44,713 bases of DNA from Candidatus Fermentibacterota bacterium (GCA_014728175.1 WJMA01000031.1:1-44713); one strand, 5' to 3'; positions 7,095 to 15,358 are shown, counted from the first letter of the stretch. The notes: generated by a model not told the origin, from the sequence alone. Numbers and translations: made by a program.

Positions 7095-8299
7095 TGAGGG
7101 CCCTGCTGTTGCTGCCGATCGTGGCCGCCATGGCCGGGGCTACCGTGTTCGAGCAACTGGCGGTAGTAGACTTCCGCTCCGACAGTCTGTCTCCCTCCCC
7201 GGCCAGAACGGAGATCGAATGGTTCGGCCGGGTAGCGGGGGACATGTGGTGGGTCGAGCTGGAGGACAGCTACCTTCTGAGCGATTCGGGAGGTTTGGTT
7301 CCCCGGTGGAACAGAACTGGCAACGACCTTCGTTTCGACGGGGGCGTAAGGCTGGAGACCATAACGGTCAGCCCGGATCTAAGGTGGGTCAGCCGCTCCG
7401 AGAGCGACAGCCTGCTGCTGGGTGAGGCTCCCTCGTCTCTGCTGGAGCAGAAGGGTTACATCCGACCGGGGGGGAGCATCGAGTTGAACCTTCCCGGAGA
7501 GGTTCACCTTTCCGGCTTCGGAAGGACATGGATGCGCGACCTCTCGGATGAGAAGGGCGTGGAAGCCGGGTGGAGCACGGACAGCTTCGGCGGGACTCTT
7601 TCCTGGACATCACCCCTAGGTGTCATCTTAGATGTGGACGGGCTCTCCTACAGCCATACCGCCGACTCACCCGAGCTGGACACCGAATGGAGCAGCCTTC
7701 AGGTAGGTCTGGGAACCAGGCCTCTGTCGCTACCGGCGAGAACCCAGATCATGGCATCGGCCGGCTATCGGTTCAACGACGGCGAGGACTACCTGGGAGA
7801 CCCTCTCTCGAACAGGGTCAACCTCCGCCTGAGAGCGGTTCAGACCCCTCGCCCCACGTTCAGCTACAACGTAACCCTCACCACGTCGTTCGATAACCAC
7901 CACCAAGAGGGCTGGACGCAGGCCACCACCGCCGGCGGGGTGAGAGCCGCGGTGACCTTCGACAGGGGTGCCACCGTACCCTCCAACGTCGTGCTGGGAG
8001 GAATGTACACCGTATCTGCCATCTCCACGGCGCGCTTCGAGTTGTCCTCACGCCTGCACGTCTACCGTGGTTTATCCGTCCTTCTGGACGGTACGTTCAG
8101 GCGCACGCCCACCGATGTCCCCGGAGCCCCCGCCGAGAGGAGGAGCGCCACACTCGGCTCCGGGCTGGAGTACAGGTTGGGCTCGTACGTCCGGGCATGG
8201 GCGCTGATCGAGCACAACCGCACCGAGCTATCGGAGAACGAGGCCTGGGGCAGCATGAGGGGCGGCCTCGAGCTCTACCCCGGAGTGGTTCTGCTCTAG
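7094..8299 (+). CDS. Putative outer-membrane beta-barrel protein
   Basis: The start ATG 7094 overlaps the upstream stop (TGATG). The open frame runs further upstream, but that part lies over the ferredoxin gene. The 401-residue product has a signal peptide (LLLLPIVAAMAGA), then about 380 residues of alternating hydrophobic/polar strands separated by short turns, many ending in aromatic residues (for example PGGSIELNLPGEVHLSGFG, RTQIMASAGYRFNDGEDYLG, TFSYNVTLTTSFDNHHQEG). The last residues are GLELYPGVVLL, resembling a barrel-closing strand although it lacks the usual terminal Phe. No cysteines are seen in the barrel, in contrast to its neighbours. It could host or export the ferredoxins or act as a porin-type conduit; that is inference from gene order only. 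Confidence 0.7.
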   Translation: MRALLLLPIVAAMAGATVFEQLAVVDFRSDSLSPSPARTEIEWFGRVAGDMWWVELEDSYLLSDSGGLVPRWNRTGNDLRFDGGVRLETITVSPDLRWVSRSESDSLLLGEAPSSLLEQKGYIRPGGSIELNLPGEVHLSGFGRTWMRDLSDEKGVEAGWSTDSFGGTLSWTSPLGVILDVDGLSYSHTADSPELDTEWSSLQVGLGTRPLSLPARTQIMASAGYRFNDGEDYLGDPLSNRVNLRLRAVQTPRPTFSYNVTLTTSFDNHHQEGWTQATTAGGVRAAVTFDRGATVPSNVVLGGMYTVSAISTARFELSSRLHVYRGLSVLLDGTFRRTPTDVPGAPAERRSATLGSGLEYRLGSYVRAWALIEHNRTELSENEAWGSMRGGLELYPGVVLL

Positions 8300-8389
8300 A
8301 GCGACCCCCATCGACAAGGACCAGGAACGAACAGGCCGGGTCCCTTTGCGGCTCGGTCGAAGTCTCTTCGCCCGATTGGAGGAAACTCA

Positions 8390-9484
8390 CTGGAAGCGTT
8401 GCTGGAAGGCCTGGGGCTGGGCCTGGCCACCGGAACTGCGTGCCTGGCCAGCTGCGGCCCCATCTACGTCACCTACCTCCTGGGAGAGCAGCGGCGGGGA
8501 TCGGAGTCTCTACGGGTAATACTCCTGCTCAATGCGGGGAGGTTCGTAGCCTACGCGGCCTTCGGGGCGGTGATAGGGGCTCTGGGGGGATTCGTTCCCC
8601 GGTCGGTCCGGGCCCCGGTGGCGTACTCGGGCTACATCCTCTTCTCTATATACATGGTCCTTTCCGTGATACGCGCTCACAAGGCATGCACCGGATGCGA
8701 CATTCCCGGGTTGATGAAGATTACGCGCAGCCCCATGCTTCTGGGAATCCTTACCGGATTCTCCATCTGTCCGGCCTTTCTAATCGCGATCACCGGCGCC
8801 TTCCATTCCAGCGGTGCGGTTAGTGGCATTCTTCTCTTCCTGGGCTTCTTCGCCGGCACCACGGTATACATGCTGCCGTTCTCGATACTGGGGCTTCTTA
8901 CCAAGAAGGAATGGCTCACCAAGGTAGCCAGGATCGCGGGAGTGTTGGTTGCGGTCTACTTCGCGGCCATTGGAATCCGGGGCATCGCCACGCAAGTAGC
9001 CGTGGGTGGTGGCGATCAGATCGTTCAGGGCGAGGGGGAGGCCATCTTCTCGGTGATGGACGCCGATACCATATACGTTCTGAGCTTCCAGGACGATTCG
9101 ACCGACTACGGAGTGGAGTTCTCCAAAGATCTGGACGGGGCCGGTCTGCCCCCTTTGCTTCCCCTGAGCACGGACAGCACGCATTGGCGGGCGGCGGTCG
9201 ACCGCATACCCAAGCTCTCGGCGGTGATCGTCCCCCGATGGGTGGACGAGCGGTCCGGCGTGCCCATCCAACCATGGCAGGACAGCGTGGCCCTCGCGCT
9301 TCGAGACAGGCGCCTGAGGATCTTCGCTCTCGAGTACGAGCCCTACTGCTCCGAGACGCCCCGGATTATCATGTCTTTCCTGGAACGGTACAGCTTCAAG
9401 TGCGATCCGGACTCCGGATTCGTCTTCTACATGGCTAACCCGGAGGATCCCTCGGACTGCGCCACCTGCCCTTTTGTCCAGTAA
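8390..9484 (+). CDS. DsbD/TauE-like membrane protein with periplasmic C-terminal CxxC domain
   Basis: A 364-residue protein. The first about 210 residues hold six or so membrane helices of the DsbD_2/sulfite-exporter type: LGLGLATGTACLASCGPIY, then NAGRFVAYAAFGAVIGALGG, the loop KACTGC, and GFSICPAFLIAI, which carry the paired cysteines that relatives use to move reducing equivalents or metal/sulfur species across the membrane. The last 150 residues are soluble, contain four more cysteines (YCSE, FKCD, CATCP) and end CATCPFVQ. The likely start is a CTG at 8390, in frame and 7 bases after GGAGG (8378-8382); the next start, TTG 8399, is too far from that site. It follows the ferredoxin/barrel genes by 90 bases and probably supplies electrons or cluster precursors to the exported ferredoxins. 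This is inference. Confidence 0.75.
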   Translation: MEALLEGLGLGLATGTACLASCGPIYVTYLLGEQRRGSESLRVILLLNAGRFVAYAAFGAVIGALGGFVPRSVRAPVAYSGYILFSIYMVLSVIRAHKACTGCDIPGLMKITRSPMLLGILTGFSICPAFLIAITGAFHSSGAVSGILLFLGFFAGTTVYMLPFSILGLLTKKEWLTKVARIAGVLVAVYFAAIGIRGIATQVAVGGGDQIVQGEGEAIFSVMDADTIYVLSFQDDSTDYGVEFSKDLDGAGLPPLLPLSTDSTHWRAAVDRIPKLSAVIVPRWVDERSGVPIQPWQDSVALALRDRRLRIFALEYEPYCSETPRIIMSFLERYSFKCDPDSGFVFYMANPEDPSDCATCPFVQ

Positions 9485-9523
9485 GTTGGAAGCGGCGAAG
9501 AATGATCGGAGGTTTTGCCCAAG

Positions 9524-10726
9524 ATGAACGATAAGGTCAGCAGCGGGTACTCCGGCCCGGATGTCAAATCTGACTGCGAAGTCGGCTACACGGCCGGAGA
9601 CTCCGCCTTGAAGGTAGAGATAGAAACCGAGCACGGAACCGATAATGCCCTGGAGAACGCGGTTCTTGCCACGGCCGATAGGCTGGGCGTAGCCCGGGGA
9701 AAAGTGGAGGTGACGGACCGGGGGGCCGAGCCGTTCGTGGTCGCCGCCAGGTTCGAAGCTGCGGCCAGGCGGGTGGTGGGAAGCTTTCCCCCTCCTCCCC
9801 GGCTGGAGGAGTGCCTCGTCGAGGAATCAGACCCCCACCGGCCGAGAAGGTCCAGGTTGTACGTCCCCGGCAACAGACCGCGGTTCTTCCGCAAAGCGTT
9901 GGATGCGGGGGCGGACGCGGTAATACTGGACCTGGAGGATAGCGTATCCCCCTCCAGGAAGGAGGAGGCCAGGGTCCTGGTGTGCCATGCTCTCCGAGCG
10001 CTGGACTTCGGGAATACGGAGATCATGGTCAGGATCAACCAGGGGGCCATGGGACTGGTGGACCTGGAGTGGATAGTACCCCAGCCGGTTCAGCACATTC
10101 TCGTTCCCAAGGTGGAAACCGCAGCCCGGGTTGCGGAGGTTCAACGTACCTGCGCGGACGTCATGGACCGGTCGGGTCGCCGGGAGCGGATATGGCTTAT
10201 GCCGATAGTCGAGAGCCCGTTGGGAGTGCTAAACGCACCGGAGATTGCCCGGGCGGCCGAGGAGATGTGTGCGCTGACCCTGGGACTGCAGGATCTGACC
10301 GCAGAGCTCGGGGTCCGACCCACGTCCGAGGGCATGGAGACCTTCACCGCCCGCAGCATGATCGTTCTGGCGGCCAGGGCGGCGGGGCTGCAACCCATCG
10401 ACACCGTCTACCCGGACGTCAAGAACGAGGAGGGACTGAAGAGGTCCGTGGAGAGAGCCCGGGAGCTGGGTTTCGTGGGGAAAGGATGCATCCATCCCCG
10501 CCAGGTTCCCACGGTCAATCAGGGTTTCCTTCCCGGCGACGAGGAGCTAGAGCGGGCCAAGAAGATAGTTCTGGCCATGGAGGATGCACGATCGCGGGGC
10601 TTGGGAGCGGTGGCCCTGGGCTCGAAAATGATCGACCCTCCCGTGGCCCGTCGGGCGGAGAACCTGGTCCGCAACGCCATCAGGCTGGGTCTGCTGGCCG
10701 AGAGCTGGCAGCAGGACGAAGACTGA
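9524..10726 (+). CDS. Citrate lyase acyl-carrier (CitD)-like/CitE-like fusion, HpcH/HpaI family
   Basis: A 400-residue protein from ATG 9524 (GGAGG 9508-9512, spacing 11; a TTG at 9515 is too close). Residues 1-90 resemble CitD, the citrate lyase acyl carrier (CEVGYTAGDSALKVEIETE, then LGVARGKVEVTDRGAEPFVV), with several Ser that could carry the prosthetic group. From about residue 105 it is a CitE-type TIM barrel: SRLYVPGNRPRFFRKALDAG, the metal-site LDLEDSV, a MVRINQ substrate strand, PKVETA, MPIVESPLGV and GCIHPRQV near the end. It should cleave a citryl- or malyl-type thioester. No CitF alpha subunit or citrate carrier is next to it, so (citra)malyl-CoA lyase-type activity is an alternative. 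It follows the DsbD-like gene by 39 bases and ends before a strong hairpin. Confidence 0.8.
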   Translation: MNDKVSSGYSGPDVKSDCEVGYTAGDSALKVEIETEHGTDNALENAVLATADRLGVARGKVEVTDRGAEPFVVAARFEAAARRVVGSFPPPPRLEECLVEESDPHRPRRSRLYVPGNRPRFFRKALDAGADAVILDLEDSVSPSRKEEARVLVCHALRALDFGNTEIMVRINQGAMGLVDLEWIVPQPVQHILVPKVETAARVAEVQRTCADVMDRSGRRERIWLMPIVESPLGVLNAPEIARAAEEMCALTLGLQDLTAELGVRPTSEGMETFTARSMIVLAARAAGLQPIDTVYPDVKNEEGLKRSVERARELGFVGKGCIHPRQVPTVNQGFLPGDEELERAKKIVLAMEDARSRGLGAVALGSKMIDPPVARRAENLVRNAIRLGLLAESWQQDED

Positions 10727-10735
10727 AAGTAGTGA

Positions 10736-10760
10736 GCCCCGCGTCGCCGCGACGCGGGGC
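10736..10760. terminator. Strong hairpin between convergent genes
   Basis: An 11-bp perfect stem, GCCCCGCGTCG (10736-10746) with CGACGCGGGGC (10750-10760), and a 3-base loop. It sits between the end of the CitD-CitE gene (+) and the symporter gene (-) and can serve both strands. No long T-run follows on either side, so a Rho-independent role is likely but not certain. Confidence 0.7.
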
Positions 10761-10783
10761 CCACTCGGTATACTTCCGAAGCC

Positions 10784-12700
10784 TTAAAGCTCGGCCAGCC
10801 TCTTCCTTTCCTTGGAGCTGGCCAGTATGTCGCCCACAATGGGCAGAAGAATTATCAGAAGCCATCCAAAGACGAACTCCATGCTGCGCAACCCGAAGCT
10901 GCCGTAGGGAACCGCTCTGGCCCTTATCTCGCTGTACAGCATCCACAGGATTCCCATGGGGACGATCCATCTTATGCAGATCTCCCACCACAGCCCCACG
11001 TGGATCGAGGAGTTCTTGTTTATGTACTCCCTCTGCTTGTCGGCACCGATTCCCCATCCCAGGAAGATGGTCTCACCCAGCACCACCAGAGTCAGCCCGA
11101 AGCTGTTCATGAAGTGGTCGGCTATGTCCAGGATGTGCAACCCTGCTCCGGTCAGCATGGGCACCCCCAGCAGGAAGGCCAGGGTTCCCACCGTCAGGTT
11201 GGCACGTTTATGGGACGTCAGCCACTTGTCCTTCACCGAGGCCGTAGCAGCTTCCAGTAGGCTGAACGCCGAGTCGACGGCCAGGGTTAGCAGCATCAGG
11301 AAGAACAGGATCCCGAAAACCCTGGCCCCGGGAAGACCGCTAATTATGTGAGGGTAAGCCACGAAGGCCAGCCCGGGCCCGGACTGAACCACCTCGGACA
11401 CCGGGACCCCCATCCTGCTCGCCTGGTAGCCCAGGGCGCTGAACACCGCCAACCCGCCCAGGAAAGCGGTCATGGCGTCGGCTATTCCTATGATGAAGGC
11501 GTTACCGGCTATATCGGTCTTCTTGGGCAGGAAGCTTCCGTAGGCGATCATGATGGCGAAGCCCACGCTGAGGCTGAAGAACACCTGCGATATGGCCGCC
11601 AGCCAAATCCTGGCATCCATCAGCTTGCTCCAGACCGGGGTCAGGTAGAAGCTGAGGCCGGCCCCCGAGCCGGAAAGAGTCAATCCTCTCACTATGAAGA
11701 CGATAAGCAGAGCCCACGGAATGAGCACGGTGAAGTAAACCACTTTGCCCACGGTCTTTGTGCCATGCCATACGGAGGCCACGATCCATACCCAGGCTAT
11801 CACGAACCCTATGAAGAGGTACCAGTGGAAATCCCCGAGCTTCCACGGCTGGCTGGTAAGGCCCAGGAAGTCGTTGTAGAAGAAGTCGCCGGGGGAACCC
11901 ATGAACGTGCTGGCCTCGTTGACGTTGTTAAAGCCATATAAGTAGCCGTCGTAGGCTACCAGTATGGTGGAGACTTTACGCACGAAGTCACCCTGGCCGG
12001 AGATCGGCGAAACATACTCCTGTCCCACCAGATCGTCGGGTATCCGGTCCAGAATTCTAGGGCCGGCATCACCGATAGGCTTCAGCGCACAGGCACCGTC
12101 TATGCAGGGGGTCCTGAGGAACTCCTCCGCCTCCGTGCGGGTGGGAAAGGCGTAGATATCCCTATGATATCCCACCAAGGAGGTCGCTTCCGGCACCACT
12201 TCGTCTGTGATGCTGTCCACCGGGGAGGTGTAGGTCATGCCTATCAGCTCGTCGGGAACGTCCTTGAGTACCTCCAGGTCCCCCAGCTGGGTCTCGGCGA
12301 TCGCCAATTGGGAGTTGGCGAACTTGCCCGGCTCCTGCTCCCATCCCAGGGTAACCGCCTCGTACGTGTAGTTGACGCACCAGGACATTATTATAGCATA
12401 GTAGCATACAATAATAAAGCCTACGCCTACGGCGAACCATCCGAACCACTCCAGCTTCCTGTTGGTCTTGGCGAAGGCTCCGGGCGCAGCCTGCCTCGTG
12501 CTGTGCCCCAGTTTGAATTCCAGTATTAGTAAGGGTATACCGGCCAGGAAAAGACATGCGAAGTAGGCGACCAGGAACGCTCCTCCCCCGTTGGCGTAGG
12601 TAACGTAGGGAAAGCGCCAGATGTTGCCCAGCCCGATTGCCGACCCGATGGCAGCTAGAATGAACGCGGTCTTGCTGTTCCAGGTTTCTCGCGCAGCCAA
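10784..12700 (-). CDS. Sodium:neurotransmitter-type symporter (SNF/NSS family)
   Basis: A 638-residue membrane transporter that would use the sodium gradient to import an amino acid or amine. The first helix has the family signature SAIGLGNIWRFPYVTYANGGG, which holds the sodium and substrate sites. Helix 3 is VGVGFIIVCYYAIIMSWC. Other helices follow (FFSLSVGFAIMIAYGSFLP around helices 6-7, and AVDSAFSLLEAATA). Between helices 3 and 4 there is an unusually long external loop of about 140 residues. It contains two similar halves (VPDELIGMTYTSPVDSI and IPDDLVGQEYVSPISGQ), so it arose by duplication; most bacterial members lack it. The start is TTG 12700 with AGGAGGGG just upstream; a further upstream in-frame ATG at 12742 gives an unlikely 14-residue extension. 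It ends at the shared hairpin. Confidence 0.85.
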   Translation of the reverse strand: MAARETWNSKTAFILAAIGSAIGLGNIWRFPYVTYANGGGAFLVAYFACLFLAGIPLLILEFKLGHSTRQAAPGAFAKTNRKLEWFGWFAVGVGFIIVCYYAIIMSWCVNYTYEAVTLGWEQEPGKFANSQLAIAETQLGDLEVLKDVPDELIGMTYTSPVDSITDEVVPEATSLVGYHRDIYAFPTRTEAEEFLRTPCIDGACALKPIGDAGPRILDRIPDDLVGQEYVSPISGQGDFVRKVSTILVAYDGYLYGFNNVNEASTFMGSPGDFFYNDFLGLTSQPWKLGDFHWYLFIGFVIAWVWIVASVWHGTKTVGKVVYFTVLIPWALLIVFIVRGLTLSGSGAGLSFYLTPVWSKLMDARIWLAAISQVFFSLSVGFAIMIAYGSFLPKKTDIAGNAFIIGIADAMTAFLGGLAVFSALGYQASRMGVPVSEVVQSGPGLAFVAYPHIISGLPGARVFGILFFLMLLTLAVDSAFSLLEAATASVKDKWLTSHKRANLTVGTLAFLLGVPMLTGAGLHILDIADHFMNSFGLTLVVLGETIFLGWGIGADKQREYINKNSSIHVGLWWEICIRWIVPMGILWMLYSEIRARAVPYGSFGLRSMEFVFGWLLIILLPIVGDILASSKERKRLAEL

Positions 12701-12789
12701 CCGACCCCTCCTACAGCTATGGGTTTCCCAGGATTGTTTCACCGCACATTGTCACCGGGCTTACGATACCGTCAAGCCCGGCTTACTCC

Positions 12790-14454
12790 CTAGCTTTCTT
12801 CCTCCACCTCCTTCTCCTCGATCTCCACCTCTTCCTGCAGCTGGCGGTAGACCCGTCTGGTGGTGATTCTTCTCCATATCCTGGTCCTGGCGAACAGGGA
12901 CAGCAGGGCGCCGTAGAAGCAGAGGTACTTGCAGAAGAACCTTCCCAGATAGATGGAGAGGATTATGGTGATCACCGCTACTATAGTGCTGCCCACCAGG
13001 AAGAAGCTGAAGATGGTATGGAACGGGTCCCAGTTGCAGAACAGGGCCGGCCATTCCATGGTGATCGCCCCGAATCTGGTAAGCAGCAGAACGGTGACCA
13101 GGGCGACGAGTATCACGTACTTCAGGTAGTGCAGGCGTTTCTCTACCGCGGAGGGTATCTTGATCTTCCCCGGAAGACCTATGTAGTGAAGCATGTGCTG
13201 CAGCGCCCCCATTGGGCATACCCAGCTGCAGAAAACCCTTCCGATAAGGGCGCTGCTCACTATGGGCAGGAGGAGGATGGCCACCCCTATCCAGCCCAGG
13301 AAGGCCAATCCCCCGGCGATGAACAGGTACTGGAATGCTCCCAGGGGACAGTAGCACCCCTGAACACCGAAGCCCAGCACCATCAGAGATATCAGATAGA
13401 TGACGAAGTGGGCGTTTCTCCGCTGCTCCATCACCTGCCTGGTGCGACTCTTACGGGCCCGGGCGTCGGCCATCGAGTCCGGCAGCAAGGCCTCCTTCCT
13501 GGATACCGTTCTCCCGGTAAGCCGGTCCCAGACCGTCTGCTCCTCGAAGGCCTTCTTGGTTCGCCTCCTCAGAGTACGGGACACGGCGACCGATACCGGA
13601 AGCAACACGGCCAGCCCTATCAGAACCAACAGTATCCTCCGCTTGCCGCCCGAGGGATTGGCGCAGGTCACCCCAGGACCGGCTCCGTACCAGTGTGGAC
13701 ACAGGGCCAGGGAGTCGGGGCAGGCGGACTGGGGGTCGAGGTATCGGGGGCAGGTGTTGCCGGACTCTACAACGTAGGGGCAGGGCTCAATCGGCACGGA
13801 GTCGGCGGCCACCACGGTTCCCAGAGTATCCGACGTGGGACCGGGATTGTTGCAGTAGCCGTCCTGGTCGGTATCGTCGAAAAGGGCGCAATCGGGGTCA
13901 TCTGCATGGCAGGCTTCGCTGGGGGTGTACCCCAGAGGGCAACAGCCGGCCGGACCGGGACCGCGGCCCTCACGGCGGGGGCTCTCATGGGTAGGGCCGG
14001 TCCGTTGCGGCGGCACCGTCTCGGCCGAATCCGTCCGGGTGCTTTCGGTCGACTTAGTGTCCGACGCCGGCGTAACCACCGGATCTGCGTCGGTTGACTC
14101 GACTGGGGAAGGCTCGTGCTCCTCCGGGACCTCGGGCGGTTCTTCCGGAATAAGCTCTTCCTCCGAAGCAAGGGAAGGGTTGGAAGCCGTTTCCTCGGGT
14201 ACCGGCAACGAATCGACAACCTCGGTTGACGAGGTGTCCGGGGGGAGGCTACTTGCCGATGAGGTATCCGCCTCGGCCGGCGGCTCCGGCTCGACGGACG
14301 GATTGTCGCAAAGCTCGTCGCCGTCCTGGTCGGCGAATAGGGCGCAGGTCGGATTCTCGGCCGTGCAGGCGCTCTCGGGAGGGTAATCCAGAGGGCAACT
14401 CGCCAGGCACAACCCGACGTGTGCTATAAGCAGCAGTACGATAGACCTACGCAT
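12790..14454 (-). CDS. NapH-like membrane iron-sulfur protein with N-terminal Cys-rich repeats
   Basis: A 554-residue protein. It starts with a signal/lipobox (LLLIAHVGLCLASC, Cys20). Cys-rich units follow, CPLDYPPESACTAE...CALF-DQDGDELCDNP and CPLGYTPSEACHAD...CALF-DTDQDGYCNNPG, with D-x-D-x-D-G-type metal-loop residues, separated by a long acidic Ser/Thr/Pro/Glu linker. A third shorter unit is CPRYLDPQSACPDSLALC. After one membrane helix (ILLVLIGLAVLLPVSVAVS) comes a NapH/CcoG-like segment: GCYCPLGAFQYL, the helix-flanking VFCSWVCPMGALQHML and FCKYLCFYGALLSL, each a C-x3-C(P)-type iron-sulfur loop, and several helices. It is likely a quinol-linked electron-transfer membrane protein. Its partner ferredoxin is not fused, and the exported ferredoxins at 5.2-7.1 kb are obvious candidates. 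The tail is acidic (EEVEIEEKEVEEES). Start ATG 14454 lacks a strong ribosome site. Confidence 0.8.
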   Translation of the reverse strand: MRRSIVLLLIAHVGLCLASCPLDYPPESACTAENPTCALFADQDGDELCDNPSVEPEPPAEADTSSASSLPPDTSSTEVVDSLPVPEETASNPSLASEEELIPEEPPEVPEEHEPSPVESTDADPVVTPASDTKSTESTRTDSAETVPPQRTGPTHESPRREGRGPGPAGCCPLGYTPSEACHADDPDCALFDDTDQDGYCNNPGPTSDTLGTVVAADSVPIEPCPYVVESGNTCPRYLDPQSACPDSLALCPHWYGAGPGVTCANPSGGKRRILLVLIGLAVLLPVSVAVSRTLRRRTKKAFEEQTVWDRLTGRTVSRKEALLPDSMADARARKSRTRQVMEQRRNAHFVIYLISLMVLGFGVQGCYCPLGAFQYLFIAGGLAFLGWIGVAILLLPIVSSALIGRVFCSWVCPMGALQHMLHYIGLPGKIKIPSAVEKRLHYLKYVILVALVTVLLLTRFGAITMEWPALFCNWDPFHTIFSFFLVGSTIVAVITIILSIYLGRFFCKYLCFYGALLSLFARTRIWRRITTRRVYRQLQEEVEIEEKEVEEES

Positions 14455-14507
14455 GAAGCTCAAGTATACACCCAGAAGGGTCCTTGCGCAGGGGCTCTAA
14501 TGAAAGA

Positions 14508-14540
14508 AAGGGGTCGGCGGTTGGAAGCCGCCGGCCCCTT
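14508..14540 (-). terminator. Rho-independent terminator for the 14554 gene
   Basis: A 13-bp stem (14508-14520 with 14528-14540, one G-U pair) around a 7-base loop. On the minus strand it is followed by TTTCTTTC. It sits directly after the stop of the secreted selenoprotein candidate, supporting the conclusion that this gene is expressed as one unit that ends here. Confidence 0.75.
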
Positions 14541-14553
14541 ATCGCTTGCTTAT

Positions 14554-15165
14554 CTAGAACTGGGCCTTTATCGAACCGAAGGTGCTTTGGTCCAGCGAGA
14601 GCTCGCCCTCCAGTATCAGATGGGGCACATCCTCGAGAGGTTCGTTCGCCGTACCGGCGCCGTAATCGCCTCTCAGCGCCCTTGTTCCCTCGCCTTTCCA
14701 CTGCCAAGTGTAGAGAGAATACTCACCCGAGGACCACTCGAACTCGAGGAGGAGGTTGTCGGTGTAGTCGTAGTAGTAGGGGGTATCCAGAACTATCTCG
14801 AACCACTCGTCGACACCCACGTTGACCGTAAAGGGATTGGCGCTGTAGACCAACGTCTTGGTGCCGCTTACGAAGTTGTCGTCGAAGTTCATTCCCAACG
14901 AGTCCACGGCGCACAGGCCCATGTATATCTTGAAGTCGTTCAGCAGAGTGTTCGGCTCCCCGGCCGGCCCTCTCTTGAAATGGATCTTGCTTATCGATAT
15001 CGCGTCGTTGATCTCATCGTCTAGCATTACCACCTGGTAGCGCAGTGAGAGGTATCAACCGCCGCAGAATGGATCGCTGGAGATGGTCTGGTCGGAGCCT
15101 ATCTCTATCGTCGCCGACAGCCCCAGGGCCGTGACTACTACGAGGGCGATCATGCCTGTTCTCAT
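14554..15165 (-). CDS. Secreted protein with in-frame TGA (candidate selenoprotein, CxxU)
   Basis: Read from ATG 15165 (GGGAGGAGG upstream) the frame gives a signal peptide (MRTGMIALVVVTALGLSA), then TIEIGSDQTISSDPFCGG, a TGA at 15055-15057, and continues without break for 166 more codons to a normal TAG and a terminator. If TGA is selenocysteine the product is 203 residues with C34-G-G-U37, a CxxU redox motif. The second half (EINDAISISKIHFKRG, FDDNFVSGTKTLVYS, VDEWFEIVLDTPYYYDYTDN, LLLEFEWSSG) is a single beta-sandwich-like domain, and the first half supplies its leading strand, so both parts belong together. Downstream of the TGA, at 19 nt, is AGGT in a hairpin loop, as in bacterial SECIS elements. 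A pseudogene or a sequencing change from TGG is the alternative. Confidence 0.7.
15024..15041 (-). promoter_or_regulatory. SECIS-like hairpin after TGA in 14554 gene
   Basis: On the minus strand the bases after the TGA form GC-TACC-AGGT-GGTA-AT-GC: a 4-bp TACC/GGTA stem with AGGT loop, plus an outer GC/GC pair after a two-base bulge. The AGGT begins exactly 20 nt after the TGA. This is close to the E. coli fdhF SECIS, which also has AGGU in the loop at a similar distance. It lies inside the coding region, encoding Tyr-Gln-Val-Val. Confidence 0.6.
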
Positions 15166-15358
15166 TCTACCTCCTCCCATGGTTCGTGGTAGCTGTGAGA
15201 GGAAAGATCCCCTCGTTGAGGCCGCCGCAGCCCGTACCACGACCGCGGTAAGACCTATTCCTTACCTCGATGGTGATATATAGGCTCTGCTTCCCCGAAT
15301 GCAACCCCTGCGGAAACGAATGTACGATAGAATCGGGCTCCAGCACGGTTCGATTGTC

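Noticed and set aside
14554-15240. Reading the three TGA-interrupted genes as general TGA=Trp or Gly recoding
   Set aside because: TGA is a plain terminator of several clearly complete genes in the same window (2124-5102, 6858-7094, 9524-10726), and no interrupted housekeeping gene is seen. Sec with local hairpins is the better explanation.
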